From: a virus
IMG/VR virus record: IMGVR_UViG_3300017527_000830
Span: 1 to 37,043 of that record
Length of the DNA: 37,043 bases
Strand: one strand, 5' to 3'
Positions 28,471 to 34,903 of the stretch are shown here, piece by piece. Every line of letters begins with the position of its first letter. The stretch's first letter is position 1. Under the pieces are notes generated by a model. That model was given only the letters and a program-made list of their open reading frames with translations, was not told the origin of the DNA and did not search any database. The translations under genes were made by a program, and so were the position numbers.

Positions 28471-28575
28471 CTATGTGATGCGAATCAAAAAGGTTATCAG
28501 CATGAAAACCGCGAACGCGGCGACGAGCAGCACTTTTTCCTTGTTTTCCCAGATTACTTTTGCTATGTTGTTCAT
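28471..28575 (-). CDS. 34-aa single-pass membrane microprotein
   Basis: MNNIAKVIWENKEKVLLVAA then FAVFMLITFLIRIT: a short charged head and one membrane helix. GGAG lies 11 bases before ATG 28575. It ends 9 bp upstream of parB, with the same strand and operon. A copy of the motif AAACCCCAAACA (28605-28616) stands upstream as for other cassette genes, which argues that it is a real gene and not a chance frame. Confidence 0.6.
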   Translation of the reverse strand: MNNIAKVIWENKEKVLLVAAFAVFMLITFLIRIT

Positions 28576-28616
28576 ATGCAACGATCTCCTATTTGACGGA
28601 TTGTTGTTTGGGGTTT

Positions 28617-28653
28617 CCCTTCCCGGGTTGTGCCGGGAAGGGATTTTTTTTTT
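28617..28653 (+). terminator. Textbook rho-independent terminator on the plus strand
   Basis: CCCTTCCCGG, loop GTTGTG, CCGGGAAGGG, then A and ten T. The stem is a perfect 10 bp. The T-run is on the plus strand, so it would stop plus-strand transcription, although no plus-strand gene is seen. Read on the minus strand it is a hairpin preceded by A-run and not a terminator. Confidence 0.7.
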
Positions 28654-28999
28654 AGTGAAACAGATCTTGCTGGTCGCCCTGGAAACGCTCGTCGATCTTG
28701 ATGACCTCGGCCTGTTTTTGGGGCCGTGCGGTTTTGGGCCGGGCCTGCTTGCGCTTTCTGTAAATCCAGCGTTTGAGATCGTTGAGCTGGTGCATGCGGT
28801 AGTCGTCCAGGTCCTCCACCTTGATGTCGTCGGGCACCGTGCGGCCAGCGGATTGCAAGGTTTTGGTGCAGACGTACAGGTAAATCTGGGTCCAATCGCT
28901 GTTGAGCGGAAACTGGAGGGACGCCGGATAAACATAGGCCATGGCCTCAGCGTCGGTTGCGGTTTCCGTTTCGGCACCTTCCTTAATAAGCAAAATCAA
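28652..28999 (-). CDS. Hypothetical cassette protein, 115 aa
   Basis: LQFPLNSDWTQIYLYVCTKT then DDIKVEDLDDYRMHQLNDLK and a basic tract RKRKQARPKTARPQKQ, closing FQGDQQDLFH. Not recognised. The frame opens at TTG 28999 without a ribosome site; ATG 28942 (after EAMAYV) is the alternative and would give about 96 residues. The charged C-terminus may bind nucleic acid or a partner. Its stop overlaps the T-run of the plus-strand terminator. Confidence 0.5.
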   Translation of the reverse strand: MILLIKEGAETETATDAEAMAYVYPASLQFPLNSDWTQIYLYVCTKTLQSAGRTVPDDIKVEDLDDYRMHQLNDLKRWIYRKRKQARPKTARPQKQAEVIKIDERFQGDQQDLFH

Positions 29000-29002
29000 G
29001 CG

Positions 29003-29191
29003 TTAAAAGTGAATCTGGTCGGGGATCCAGTCCGGCAGCGTGTCCGCCCAGGGGCTGAGGTGCACGATAACCGGATCACTGAAAACACCGACGATTTCAT
29101 TGATATGGCGTTCGTAATCGCGCTTGCTAAACTGCGGCGCGATCTCCCTGGCCATTTCAAACATCTGAACTTGTTCGGCTGGTTGCTGCAT
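29003..29191 (-). CDS. Hypothetical cassette protein, 62 aa
   Basis: MQQPAEQVQMFEMAREIAPQ, then RDYERHINEIVGVFSDPVIV and PDWIPDQIHF. Small, helical and amphipathic, no cysteines. GGAGG lies four bases before ATG 29191, and CCCCAAATACC, a variant of the cassette motif, lies 24 bases upstream. Not assignable to a family. Strong ribosome sites in the whole cassette suggest that these tiny proteins are made in quantity. Confidence 0.6.
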   Translation of the reverse strand: MQQPAEQVQMFEMAREIAPQFSKRDYERHINEIVGVFSDPVIVHLSPWADTLPDWIPDQIHF

Positions 29192-29224
29192 GTGACCTCC
29201 TGTTTTCGGTATTGGTATTTGGGG

Positions 29225-29416
29225 TTAGTAACTCACCGGACCGGCCTGCTTGACCAGCTCGATGAAATCCGCCGGGCGCATCCCGGTTTGGGTGAAAACG
29301 TAATTGGCGATCTGCTCGTAGCCCCAGCCCTGGTGGCGCAGGTAATCGCACACGCCGGCGGCCAGCTTGGGGCTTTGCTTTGCGGCGGCCTCTTTGATGA
29401 TGTCTTTGACGGTCAT
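29225..29416 (-). CDS. Hypothetical cassette protein, 63 aa
   Basis: MTVKDIIKEAAAKQSPKLAA then VCDYLRHQGWGYEQIANYVF and RPADFIELVKQAG. Reads as a compact helical bundle with HTH-like spacing, but no sure HTH. AGGAGGTGA, a perfect Shine-Dalgarno, precedes ATG 29416, and the TGA stop of the previous gene is part of it. So its translation is coupled to the upstream acidic protein. Confidence 0.6.
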   Translation of the reverse strand: MTVKDIIKEAAAKQSPKLAAGVCDYLRHQGWGYEQIANYVFTQTGMRPADFIELVKQAGPVSY

Positions 29417-29419
29417 TTT

Positions 29420-29626
29420 TCACCTCCTGAAATCAGGACCCGTAGGCCCCAGTTCGGTTAAGTTGGTTGGGGTGTCCTCACCTTCGGGGGAAACATTCAG
29501 GCCGGCCAAAAAGTCCTCGGCCGCTTCCGGGGTTTCGAACTCGCCCAGCAGGGCGGGTTCGCCGTCGGTGAAACAGATGCCGTTTTCGTCTTCCTCGATA
29601 ATAGCCCATACATTATACTTTTTCAT
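29420..29626 (-). CDS. Small acidic cassette protein, 68 aa
   Basis: MKKYNVWAIIEEDENGICFT then LLGEFETPEAAEDFLAGLNV and an acidic, Pro/Thr-rich tail. The chain is strongly negative. Compact acidic phage proteins sometimes mimic DNA to block host nucleases, but nothing here proves that. AGGAGG is 10 bases upstream of ATG 29626. The upstream spacer contains the duplicated hairpin element (29653-29701). Confidence 0.6.
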   Translation of the reverse strand: MKKYNVWAIIEEDENGICFTDGEPALLGEFETPEAAEDFLAGLNVSPEGEDTPTNLTELGPTGPDFRR

Positions 29627-29652
29627 GGTTGCTCACCTCCTTTTTCGGCTGG

Positions 29653-29701
29653 TTGCCTTGCTCGGAGGCGCCCGGCGGGGTGCCCCCTGGCAAAACAATC
29701 A
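29653..29701 (-). repeat. Post-stop hairpin element, copy 2
   Basis: Begins with the TGA of the DUF2958 gene. Minus strand TGATTGTTTTGCCAGGGGGC then ACCCCGCCGGGCGCCTCC and GAGCAAGGCAA. It is homologous to 30095-30142 along its length and forms a GC-rich stem in which differences from copy 1 are mostly compensated. Confidence 0.65.
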
Positions 29702-30031
29702 ACAATAATGCTGGCCTTTTTTGAGCTGGTTCATGACGGTCGGTTTGAAACAAAGATCGCGCTCGATGGGCAAACCGAGCGGTCCGCGAAAGGCTAGGAG
29801 ATCGCCGAGCTTGAAATAGCCCCACTCGGTGGCGTCGCCATGGACGCGGCCGAAAAACAAAAAATCAATTTCGTTGTCGGCTTCGTCCAGCTCCAGCTGG
29901 CCCTCAGTGATAAACCAGGTCCAAGAGTTGTCCGGCGTGAAAAACTTGACATGCGCAACGGGCTCCGCGATGTCGTTCTGGGCGCCGATGGGCGGCAGGG
30001 TCTTTATGATTTGCTTGGTTAAAAGTTTCAT
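29699..30031 (-). CDS. DUF2958 family protein, 110 aa
   Basis: MKLLTKQIIKTLPPIGAQND, then AHVKFFTPDNSWTWFITEGQ, FLFFGRVHGDATEWGYF, LGDLLAFRGPLGLPIERDLC and FKP. These are the fixed landmarks of DUF2958 (KLLTKxIxxxLP, VKFFTPxxxWTWxxxE, DFLFFGxVxGxxxEWGYF, PLGLPIERDL). The family is common on plasmids, conjugative elements and phages; its function is unknown. ATG 30031 has AGGAGG seven bases upstream. Confidence 0.9.
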   Translation of the reverse strand: MKLLTKQIIKTLPPIGAQNDIAEPVAHVKFFTPDNSWTWFITEGQLELDEADNEIDFLFFGRVHGDATEWGYFKLGDLLAFRGPLGLPIERDLCFKPTVMNQLKKGQHYC

Positions 30032-30094
30032 GCGCTTGCCTCCTGTTGGTGTTTGGGGTTTTGGTTTGCCTGCGGTTTGCGGGCGCAGGCCTGC

Positions 30095-30142
30095 TTGCCT
30101 TGCTCGGGAGCACCCGGCGGGTGCTCCCTGGTAAGACAATCA
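30095..30142 (-). repeat. Post-stop hairpin element, copy 1
   Basis: Begins with the TGA of the tandem-repeat gene. Minus strand TGATTGTCTTACCAGGGAGC then ACCCGCCGGGTGCTCCC and GAGCAAGGCAA. GGGAGCACCC and GGGTGCTCCC form a perfect 10-bp stem with a 3-base loop. Confidence 0.7.
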
Positions 30143-30466
30143 GCTCAAATCGCCGGCCACAAACTGACGGATGCTGTCCATGTGGCCCAGGACCGCCCTG
30201 GCCTTGGCCTCGCCGAAGGAAAACGGCCAGCCGCTGGCCATGGGCAGGTTGATGACGAGGGTGCCCTTGTACTCGCCGATCTCGACACCGGGGGCCTCGG
30301 TTTCGCCGTCCACGAACGCCTGGATGGCGCCGGTGTTATTAAGGATGCATTCGGCCTTGGATTTGCCGAATCGAAACGGCCAGCCCTTTTCCGTGGGGAT
30401 GCAGACAATGGGGTGGCCCTTGTACTCGCTGATTTTGACCTGTCCGTTGTTTTTTTGATCTGTCAT
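30140..30466 (-). CDS. Small protein made of two tandem homologous repeats, 108 aa
   Basis: From ATG 30466 (AGGAG upstream) the two halves align: ISEYKGHPIVCIPTEKGWPF-RFGKSKAECIL with IGEYKGTLVINLPMASGWPF-SFGEAKARAVL, then AIQAFVDG with SIRQFVAG. Each repeat of about 45 residues looks like a beta-beta-alpha unit. Single-repeat relatives may exist in phages; I cannot name the family. It likely folds as a pseudo-dimer. The upstream spacer holds a copy of AAACCCCAAACA and the downstream spacer a hairpin element. Confidence 0.65.
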   Translation of the reverse strand: MTDQKNNGQVKISEYKGHPIVCIPTEKGWPFRFGKSKAECILNNTGAIQAFVDGETEAPGVEIGEYKGTLVINLPMASGWPFSFGEAKARAVLGHMDSIRQFVAGDLS

Positions 30467-30497
30467 GGCTCGATCTCCTTTCGCGGTGTTTGGGGTT

Positions 30498-30827
30498 TTA
30501 TCCGACCTGGGTGACACACCCGCAGTGGGTGCAGTGATAGTGATGGCGTTTGACGCCGCAAGTGCACTGGTCATCATCGACAAATTCGCCGGTCGCTGTT
30601 TTCCCGAATTCGCAGGTGCAGAATTTGCCGATTTTTTTTGCTCCGGTCTTCACAAAGTCCTTGGCGGGGATATACTCCAAGGTGGTTTGCAGCACGAACA
30701 TGCAGGTCCAGCTGAATTCCTTTTTGAACGGCTCCCAGCCCTTTAAGGTTTCCAGCGCCTGGATGATTTCGGTTTGCTGGTCCTGAGTCAGTTGTGCGGC
30801 GGCTTCGTCCCATTCTGACATTTTCAT
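30498..30827 (-). CDS. Cysteine-rich cassette protein, 109 aa
   Basis: MKMSEWDEAAAQLTQDQQTE, then EFSWTCMFVLQTTLEYIPAK and a C-terminal cluster GKFCTCEFGK, DDQCTCGVKRHHYHCTHCGC. Four CxC/CxxC pairs and four histidines suggest two zinc sites in the last 45 residues. First gene of the cassette, about 300 bases downstream of the promoter at 31137-31165. Ribosome site AGGAG and motif AAACCCCAAACA precede it. Family unknown; it may be a nucleic-acid or protein-binding regulator. Confidence 0.65.
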   Translation of the reverse strand: MKMSEWDEAAAQLTQDQQTEIIQALETLKGWEPFKKEFSWTCMFVLQTTLEYIPAKDFVKTGAKKIGKFCTCEFGKTATGEFVDDDQCTCGVKRHHYHCTHCGCVTQVG

Positions 30828-30843
30828 TTTCGATCTCCTTTGC

Positions 30844-31136
30844 TGTTTGGGGTTTATATAAAAGGTATTGAACGCCCGCTTAATCAGCGCCCGCTTTGGC
30901 GCTGTTTAACCGGAAGCTCAAAAGCTCCCGGTTTGAGTTATTGCCATCCGTCACCGTCCGCTAAAGTTTCGCAAGCGCTCCAGATGTTTTTTACAGGGTT
31001 TACTCACTGGCCCCGTTTCCCTCGGGCCTCTGTCTGTCGCTTGCGGCTTTTTGCAACCGTTGGCGCTTTGCAGGGGGTCTTGCTTTCTTTGATGCCCCCT
31101 GGGGGCGTTTCCGGTAAGTTGTTGATTTCACTCAGG
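30844..31136 (-). promoter_or_regulatory. Structured 5' leader of the cassette transcript (about 300 nt)
   Basis: Between the promoter and ATG 30827 no gene is seen. The leader can form at least three hairpins: CAGGGGG/CCCCCTG (31070-31100), AACCGGGAGCT/AGCTTCCGGTT with one mismatch (30908-30932) and CAGCGCC/GGCGCTG (30884-30903). No T-run follows them. The length and structure suggest post-transcriptional control. Confidence 0.5.
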
Positions 31137-31165
31137 ATACTATCAGGTTATAAAATAGATGTCAA
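31137..31165 (-). promoter_or_regulatory. Strong sigma70-type promoter of the small-gene cassette
   Basis: Minus strand TTGACA (31160-31165), 17-base spacer, TAGTAT (31137-31142). The consensus -35 and ideal spacing make it the best promoter in the window. It fires toward the cassette (30827 to 27226), independently of the terminase transcript. Confidence 0.75.
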
Positions 31166-31240
31166 GAAAAAAATGCATTTATTTTAATTTTTTTTTCAAC
31201 AATTTCAGATGCTTATATTACATCATGCCCGCAAAGCCGC

Positions 31241-31284
31241 GCGGGTCGAGGGTTTATGAAATGCGGGTCGCGGGTTTATAAAAT
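31241..31284 (+). repeat. 22-bp imperfect tandem repeat
   Basis: GCGGGTCGAGGGTTTATGAA-AT (31241-31262) is directly followed by GCGGGTCGCGGGTTTATAAA-AT (31263-31284), with two mismatches. Confidence 0.7.
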
Positions 31285-31309
31285 CGGAAGCAAAACAAAA
31301 ATTTAAAAA

Positions 31310-31338
31310 AAGTAAAAGGGAAGTAAAAGAGAAGTAAA
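31310..31338 (+). repeat. AAGTAAA direct repeats, cluster 1 (11-bp period)
   Basis: AAGTAAA begins at 31310, 31321 and 31332. The exact 11-bp step places the copies on one face of the helix. The extended unit is GARAAGTAAAA. Confidence 0.7.
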
Positions 31339-31636
31339 TTATTTTCCTGCATAGTTGGCATGGTTATTGTATAGCGAAGCCCGCTTTATTATGAATAGGA
31401 ATATAAGGGGGCCTTTGAGATCGTTTAATATACGTTAAATGACGGGCTCGAAAAAACGCGCTAAGTTGTTTATTTTATTATAAAATCCGATTTCGGGGCT
31501 TTTTTCGGGTGTAAAATCGGGCGTTTAGGCGAAAAACGGTCCGAAAAACGCTTATTTGACGTATATGAGGCTGTTTTTTGGGCACTGCGCTGCTTTCTGC
31601 CAAGGCGCAAACTGCGCGGACCGGCAGGAATAAGAG

Positions 31637-31698
31637 AAGTAATTTATTTTTTTTTAAAGAAGTAAAAGAGAAGTAAAACAAAATTAATAGAGAAGTAA
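31637..31698 (+). repeat. AAGTAA(A) direct repeats, cluster 2
   Basis: Copies begin at 31637, 31660, 31671 and 31693, that is at steps of 23, 11 and 22 bp, again close to helical phase. Three copies carry a GAG before AAGTAA. The cluster ends at the stop of the HTH gene. Confidence 0.65.
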
Positions 31699-31923
31699 TT
31701 ACTCGACATCGGCGGGCACCTGGCCCTCCTGCTTGCGGGTGACCTGTTGGAACCAGTCGTCCAGATTTGAGCGCCAGGCATACCAGCGGCCGTTGATGAT
31801 GGCGGCCGGCATGCCCAGCTTGATGAATTTATAAAAGATCGGCTCGCTCATGTCGTGCAGGTAGTCGCGGATTTGTTTGGCGCCGATCAGGAGTTGATCG
31901 CATTTGTGATTATTTTCCGTCAT
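31699..31923 (-). CDS. Small helix-turn-helix protein coupled to terminase, 74 aa
   Basis: MTENNHKCDQLLIGAKQIRD then EPIFYKFIKLGMPAAIINGR and WYAWRSNLDDWFQ. This is the excisionase/MerR-like winged helix pattern, with the helix pair followed by a hairpin carrying GRWYA. The ATG overlaps the terminase stop (ATGA). DNA-binding proteins of this shape are used as terminase small subunits (Nu1 type) or as regulators. It lies beside the phased repeats, which might be its target. Confidence 0.65.
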   Translation of the reverse strand: MTENNHKCDQLLIGAKQIRDYLHDMSEPIFYKFIKLGMPAAIINGRWYAWRSNLDDWFQQVTRKQEGQVPADVE

Positions 31924-33902
31924 CGGTTCAACCAGCCTTTTTTCTTGGGGAGCCAGTTGCCGGCGCCGGCGCCCTGTGGTTTTGCGGACGCCGCCGGCGC
32001 TGCCTGCGGTTGTTTTTTTTCGGCCCAAAATTTCATGCCGATAATCGCGGCCGCCACCAGCCTGTATACACTGACATCCCAGGCGTGATTTTCGCGGCTA
32101 CCGATCTGCTGCCAGAGCCCATTTTCATCCACGTATTCGGCGCACATCTGGCGGGCCCACTCGCGCTCGGTTTCGCTGTGCAGATGCCAGGCGCCGGGAT
32201 CCGCGCCGGCGACTTCCAGCTTGTTGGCCAGTTTGTTTTTATAATAGGTGACATTGGCCCGCAGCAGCTGAATGCCGCCGGGGATGGCGATATTGGTGCC
32301 GGGGTAGTAATCCAGCTTGGTGTAGGCAAAGCGCTGGTTCATGCGCTGCTCACCTTTAAACGGCACGATGCGGCCGCGATGCTTGCGGCAAAAATCGTAC
32401 ACCTCCGAAGTGCGGGTACCGACACCGGCGCTTTTGCGCTGGGTGCCGCCCATGGCATCCTGCACAACCATCTGGACGACATAATCAATGCCGGCGGCGT
32501 CCTGGTAGACATCCTCCCAGAGCACCTGCTCCAGGGCCTTAAACGAGGTGACATAGCCCTCGCGGATCTGCCAGCTTTCCTGCTCCTCACCCCAGCCCCA
32601 GGCGCCGATCTCATAGTAAAAGCCGTCGGCCTGGGTGTCCACCCCGGCGGTGAGGCCCGCGACGATGCCGCCGGCGGGGACCCGGCCGCGCGGGCGGTCG
32701 TCACGCAGCTGCAAAATGACATCTTCCTCGCGCTCTGCGGTGTAGATTTTCCAGGGTTCGGCCTTGTGGGCGTTTAAAAAATCCTTGAGCTTTTCTTTGT
32801 CTTTGAGCCCGCGCAAGAAAGCGGCGGCCACCTCCGAAAGCCCTACAAACACCGACAGCCAGGAGGGGATATGGAATCCGATTTTGGCCGGGCGGCGGGC
32901 GGCGAGGTGCTCGAACAGCTCCAGGCCGCTTTCGCGCTCCTGCCAGTGGCCGCGGCGCACGGCCTTGTTGCGGTCCTCGTCGCTCCAGTGGCTTTTGCAG
33001 TGCTGGCACTCATAGGTGGCCAGGTTTTCGGTTTCCACTTTTTCGGGGTCGCGGGCGTCCTTGGGGAATTTGATCTGCTCGAAGGCCATCAGCAGGGTTT
33101 TTTCGCAATACGGACAGCGCACCCAGTAATCAAAAAGCGCCTGGGCCTCTTTGGTGAGGGCCTGCCAGATGGGGCCGGTTTCAATGGTAGGGGTGGATAT
33201 CTTCCAGCGCTTGTACGTCCACTTATAGGTGGTGTTGCGCTTTTCGCCCAGGGATATGGGGTCGGCCTCGCGCTTGCCGGCGGTATCCGGATATTTGTCG
33301 GTCTCGTCAAACACCAGGTGCTTGATGGGTTTGTTGGCCAGGCGGGCCGGCGAGGTGGCCCAGCCCAGGTAAATGGGCATGTGCTGCAAGTTGATGCGCA
33401 TGGCGGCGAAGTCCTCAAACAGGCTGCTCTTGTAGCCGCGCAGGCGCGGAGAGGACTCGATCATGGGCTGGATGCGGTCGTTGCTGTTGTCGCGGGCGGT
33501 CTGGATGTCAGGGTAGACATACAGCACCGGGCCAGGGTCGCGGTCCATGGCATAGCCGATGCAGTTATGGATAGCCTCGGAGCCGCCGGTCTGGGGCGCC
33601 TTGCACATAATGACGGTGCGCACCGACGTAAAAAAAGAGGCGTCCATAATGTCGGTCAGATAAGGGGTGATGCGGTTGCGCCAGGGGCCGGGCAACGAGC
33701 TCATGGTGAGCACCCGGTGGCGCTCCACCCACTTGCTGGGCCTGATTTTTTTGCGCTTGCGCAAAATTTTCTTGTCGGCCCTGGAAAAGGCGGTGGTGTA
33801 CTCCAGGCGGCCGAGTTCGTGCAGGCGCTCGCGCAGGGGTGCCGGCAACCAGGCGGGCGGCGGTATGGTAAACTGAGAATTTTTTTCAAGTGGTTGCAGC
33901 AT
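31920..33902 (-). CDS. Terminase large subunit, GpA family, 660 aa
   Basis: GpA-type motor: PSKWVERHRVLTMSSLPGPW near the start, Walker A variant KAPQTGGSEA (about 101-110), TSPARLANKPIKHLVFDETD with Walker B (about 184-202). Two CxxC pairs (CPYCEKTL and CQHCKSHW) form the zinc insertion usual in GpA. The C-terminal RNase-H-type nuclease has GLTAGVDTQADGFYYEIGAW with the first catalytic Asp. It cuts and packages DNA with the small subunit. I start at 33902 (MLQPLEKN), overlapping the small subunit by 17 bp; the frame extends upstream to 33968. Confidence 0.9.
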   Translation of the reverse strand: MLQPLEKNSQFTIPPPAWLPAPLRERLHELGRLEYTTAFSRADKKILRKRKKIRPSKWVERHRVLTMSSLPGPWRNRITPYLTDIMDASFFTSVRTVIMCKAPQTGGSEAIHNCIGYAMDRDPGPVLYVYPDIQTARDNSNDRIQPMIESSPRLRGYKSSLFEDFAAMRINLQHMPIYLGWATSPARLANKPIKHLVFDETDKYPDTAGKREADPISLGEKRNTTYKWTYKRWKISTPTIETGPIWQALTKEAQALFDYWVRCPYCEKTLLMAFEQIKFPKDARDPEKVETENLATYECQHCKSHWSDEDRNKAVRRGHWQERESGLELFEHLAARRPAKIGFHIPSWLSVFVGLSEVAAAFLRGLKDKEKLKDFLNAHKAEPWKIYTAEREEDVILQLRDDRPRGRVPAGGIVAGLTAGVDTQADGFYYEIGAWGWGEEQESWQIREGYVTSFKALEQVLWEDVYQDAAGIDYVVQMVVQDAMGGTQRKSAGVGTRTSEVYDFCRKHRGRIVPFKGEQRMNQRFAYTKLDYYPGTNIAIPGGIQLLRANVTYYKNKLANKLEVAGADPGAWHLHSETEREWARQMCAEYVDENGLWQQIGSRENHAWDVSVYRLVAAAIIGMKFWAEKKQPQAAPAASAKPQGAGAGNWLPKKKGWLNR

Positions 33903-34635
33903 CGGCCTCGTCTTCGGTGATAATGACCTGAAAGCGTTCCATGTCGGCAAACTCGTTGAACTGTTCATCCAGGCCGGCGTTCATGGCCTCGCGCAGGGCG
34001 GCCACCTGGGAGGTTTTGCCTTCTGCCAGTTCCACCCACTCCACCAGGTTGGACTGAATGAAATGGCGCAAGCCGGCTTCCAGCACCACCAGGCGGGAGG
34101 CGATCTCCATTTCGAACTGGTCGCGCGGGATATACTTGCCCTGGGCCACCTCGCGCTTGAAGCGCAGCTCGGCGATCTGCTCTTTGAGTTTTTCCAGCTC
34201 GTGGGTGGCCTTGAGCTGGGCCAGGCTGTCGGGCTGGTCTTTCTTGATGGCGGACAGCTTGACCAGGCCGGCGCGTTTGATGTAGCGCGTGAGGTCTTTT
34301 TCGAGGATGGAGCCGTCATCCTGCACACGCAACCAGCCGGCGGCTGCGTCGTTGTAGAGCTTGCTTTTGCCGATTTTATAGCCCTGCTTTTTAAGGTATT
34401 TCAAAACCTCGGTGCGGTTTTTGAATAGCAGGGCGTCGCTTTCTTCGCGCTTTAAAAAGCGTTCCAGGGTCTGGGCGGCGCGTTCATAGGCGGCGATATC
34501 GGCCTGGGTGGGATCGTCCAGCAGCTTGCGCTTGGCGTTCTCCTTGACCGTGATCAACAGCTGGAGATCGGTGGCGCTGGATTTCTTGATGAGGTCCAGG
34601 AGTTGTTTTTCTTCGGTGGTGGGATTAGCTGTCAT
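33886..34635 (-). CDS. Terminase small subunit-like protein, 249 aa
   Basis: N-terminal half has RTEVLKYLKKQGYKIGKSKL and AAGWLRVQDDGSILEKDLTR, a winged-helix-like DNA-binding unit. Then a long coiled coil DSLAQLKATHELEKLKEQIA and EVAQGKYIPRDQFEMEIASR, a pattern of Nu1-like and phage-packaging small subunits, where the coiled coil oligomerises and the C-terminus holds the large subunit. Immediately upstream of GpA and overlapping it. The ATG at 34635 has AGGA upstream. Assignment by architecture and position. Confidence 0.75.
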   Translation of the reverse strand: MTANPTTEEKQLLDLIKKSSATDLQLLITVKENAKRKLLDDPTQADIAAYERAAQTLERFLKREESDALLFKNRTEVLKYLKKQGYKIGKSKLYNDAAAGWLRVQDDGSILEKDLTRYIKRAGLVKLSAIKKDQPDSLAQLKATHELEKLKEQIAELRFKREVAQGKYIPRDQFEMEIASRLVVLEAGLRHFIQSNLVEWVELAEGKTSQVAALREAMNAGLDEQFNEFADMERFQVIITEDEADAATT

Positions 34636-34696
34636 CTTCTGCGATCCTATATAGGTTTCGTTTTGCCGGGTGCGTTATTATTGTCACTGCGTGGTT

Positions 34697-34876
34697 TTAC
34701 TTAGAAACAGTTTCTTTAAAAATTTCTCCGCAATGTGGACATTCATACTCATCCCAACTGTCCTCATCAGAGAAAAATGCATCTCCTGATCTGCCAGTAC
34801 TTTTTGCGTCTGGATGATACCATTTCCACGGTGTGCCATCTGATGGATTTTCTTTAGTACATTTTTTTCTTGCCAT
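34697..34876 (-). CDS. Small zinc-binding protein, 59 aa
   Basis: MARKKCTKENPSDGTPWKWY then HPDAKSTGRSGDAFFSDEDS, ending ECPHCGEIFKETVSK. One CxxC pair plus Cys6 and His residues may bind a metal. Good ribosome site AGGAG eight bases upstream of ATG 34876. Two other frames overlap, but this one has the proper start and the CPHCG knuckle. It stands just upstream of the terminase genes, where small HNH or Com-like proteins are often found. Confidence 0.55.
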   Translation of the reverse strand: MARKKCTKENPSDGTPWKWYHPDAKSTGRSGDAFFSDEDSWDEYECPHCGEIFKETVSK

Positions 34877-34903
34877 AGGTTCGAACTCCTTGGAATTACG
34901 GGG

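Larger units (their letters stand above)
31190..31698. other. Non-coding repeat-rich region between HTH gene and cassette promoter
   Basis: About 500 bp without a credible gene. It contains a 22-bp imperfect tandem repeat (31241-31284) and two clusters of AAGTAAA direct repeats. The rest is AT-rich with short GC-rich hairpin-forming parts (31575-31630). It could serve as packaging, replication or regulatory site. Confidence 0.55.

Noticed and set aside
28471-28977. 168-aa frame over the cassette
   Set aside because: Only its last 34 residues form a credible gene; the rest is a Pro/Arg/Ser-rich shadow of the 115-aa gene and passes through the terminator hairpin.
31478-31681. 67-aa minus-strand frame between HTH gene and cassette
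   Set aside because: Low-complexity and basic, crosses the AAGTAAA repeats, and lacks a ribosome site.
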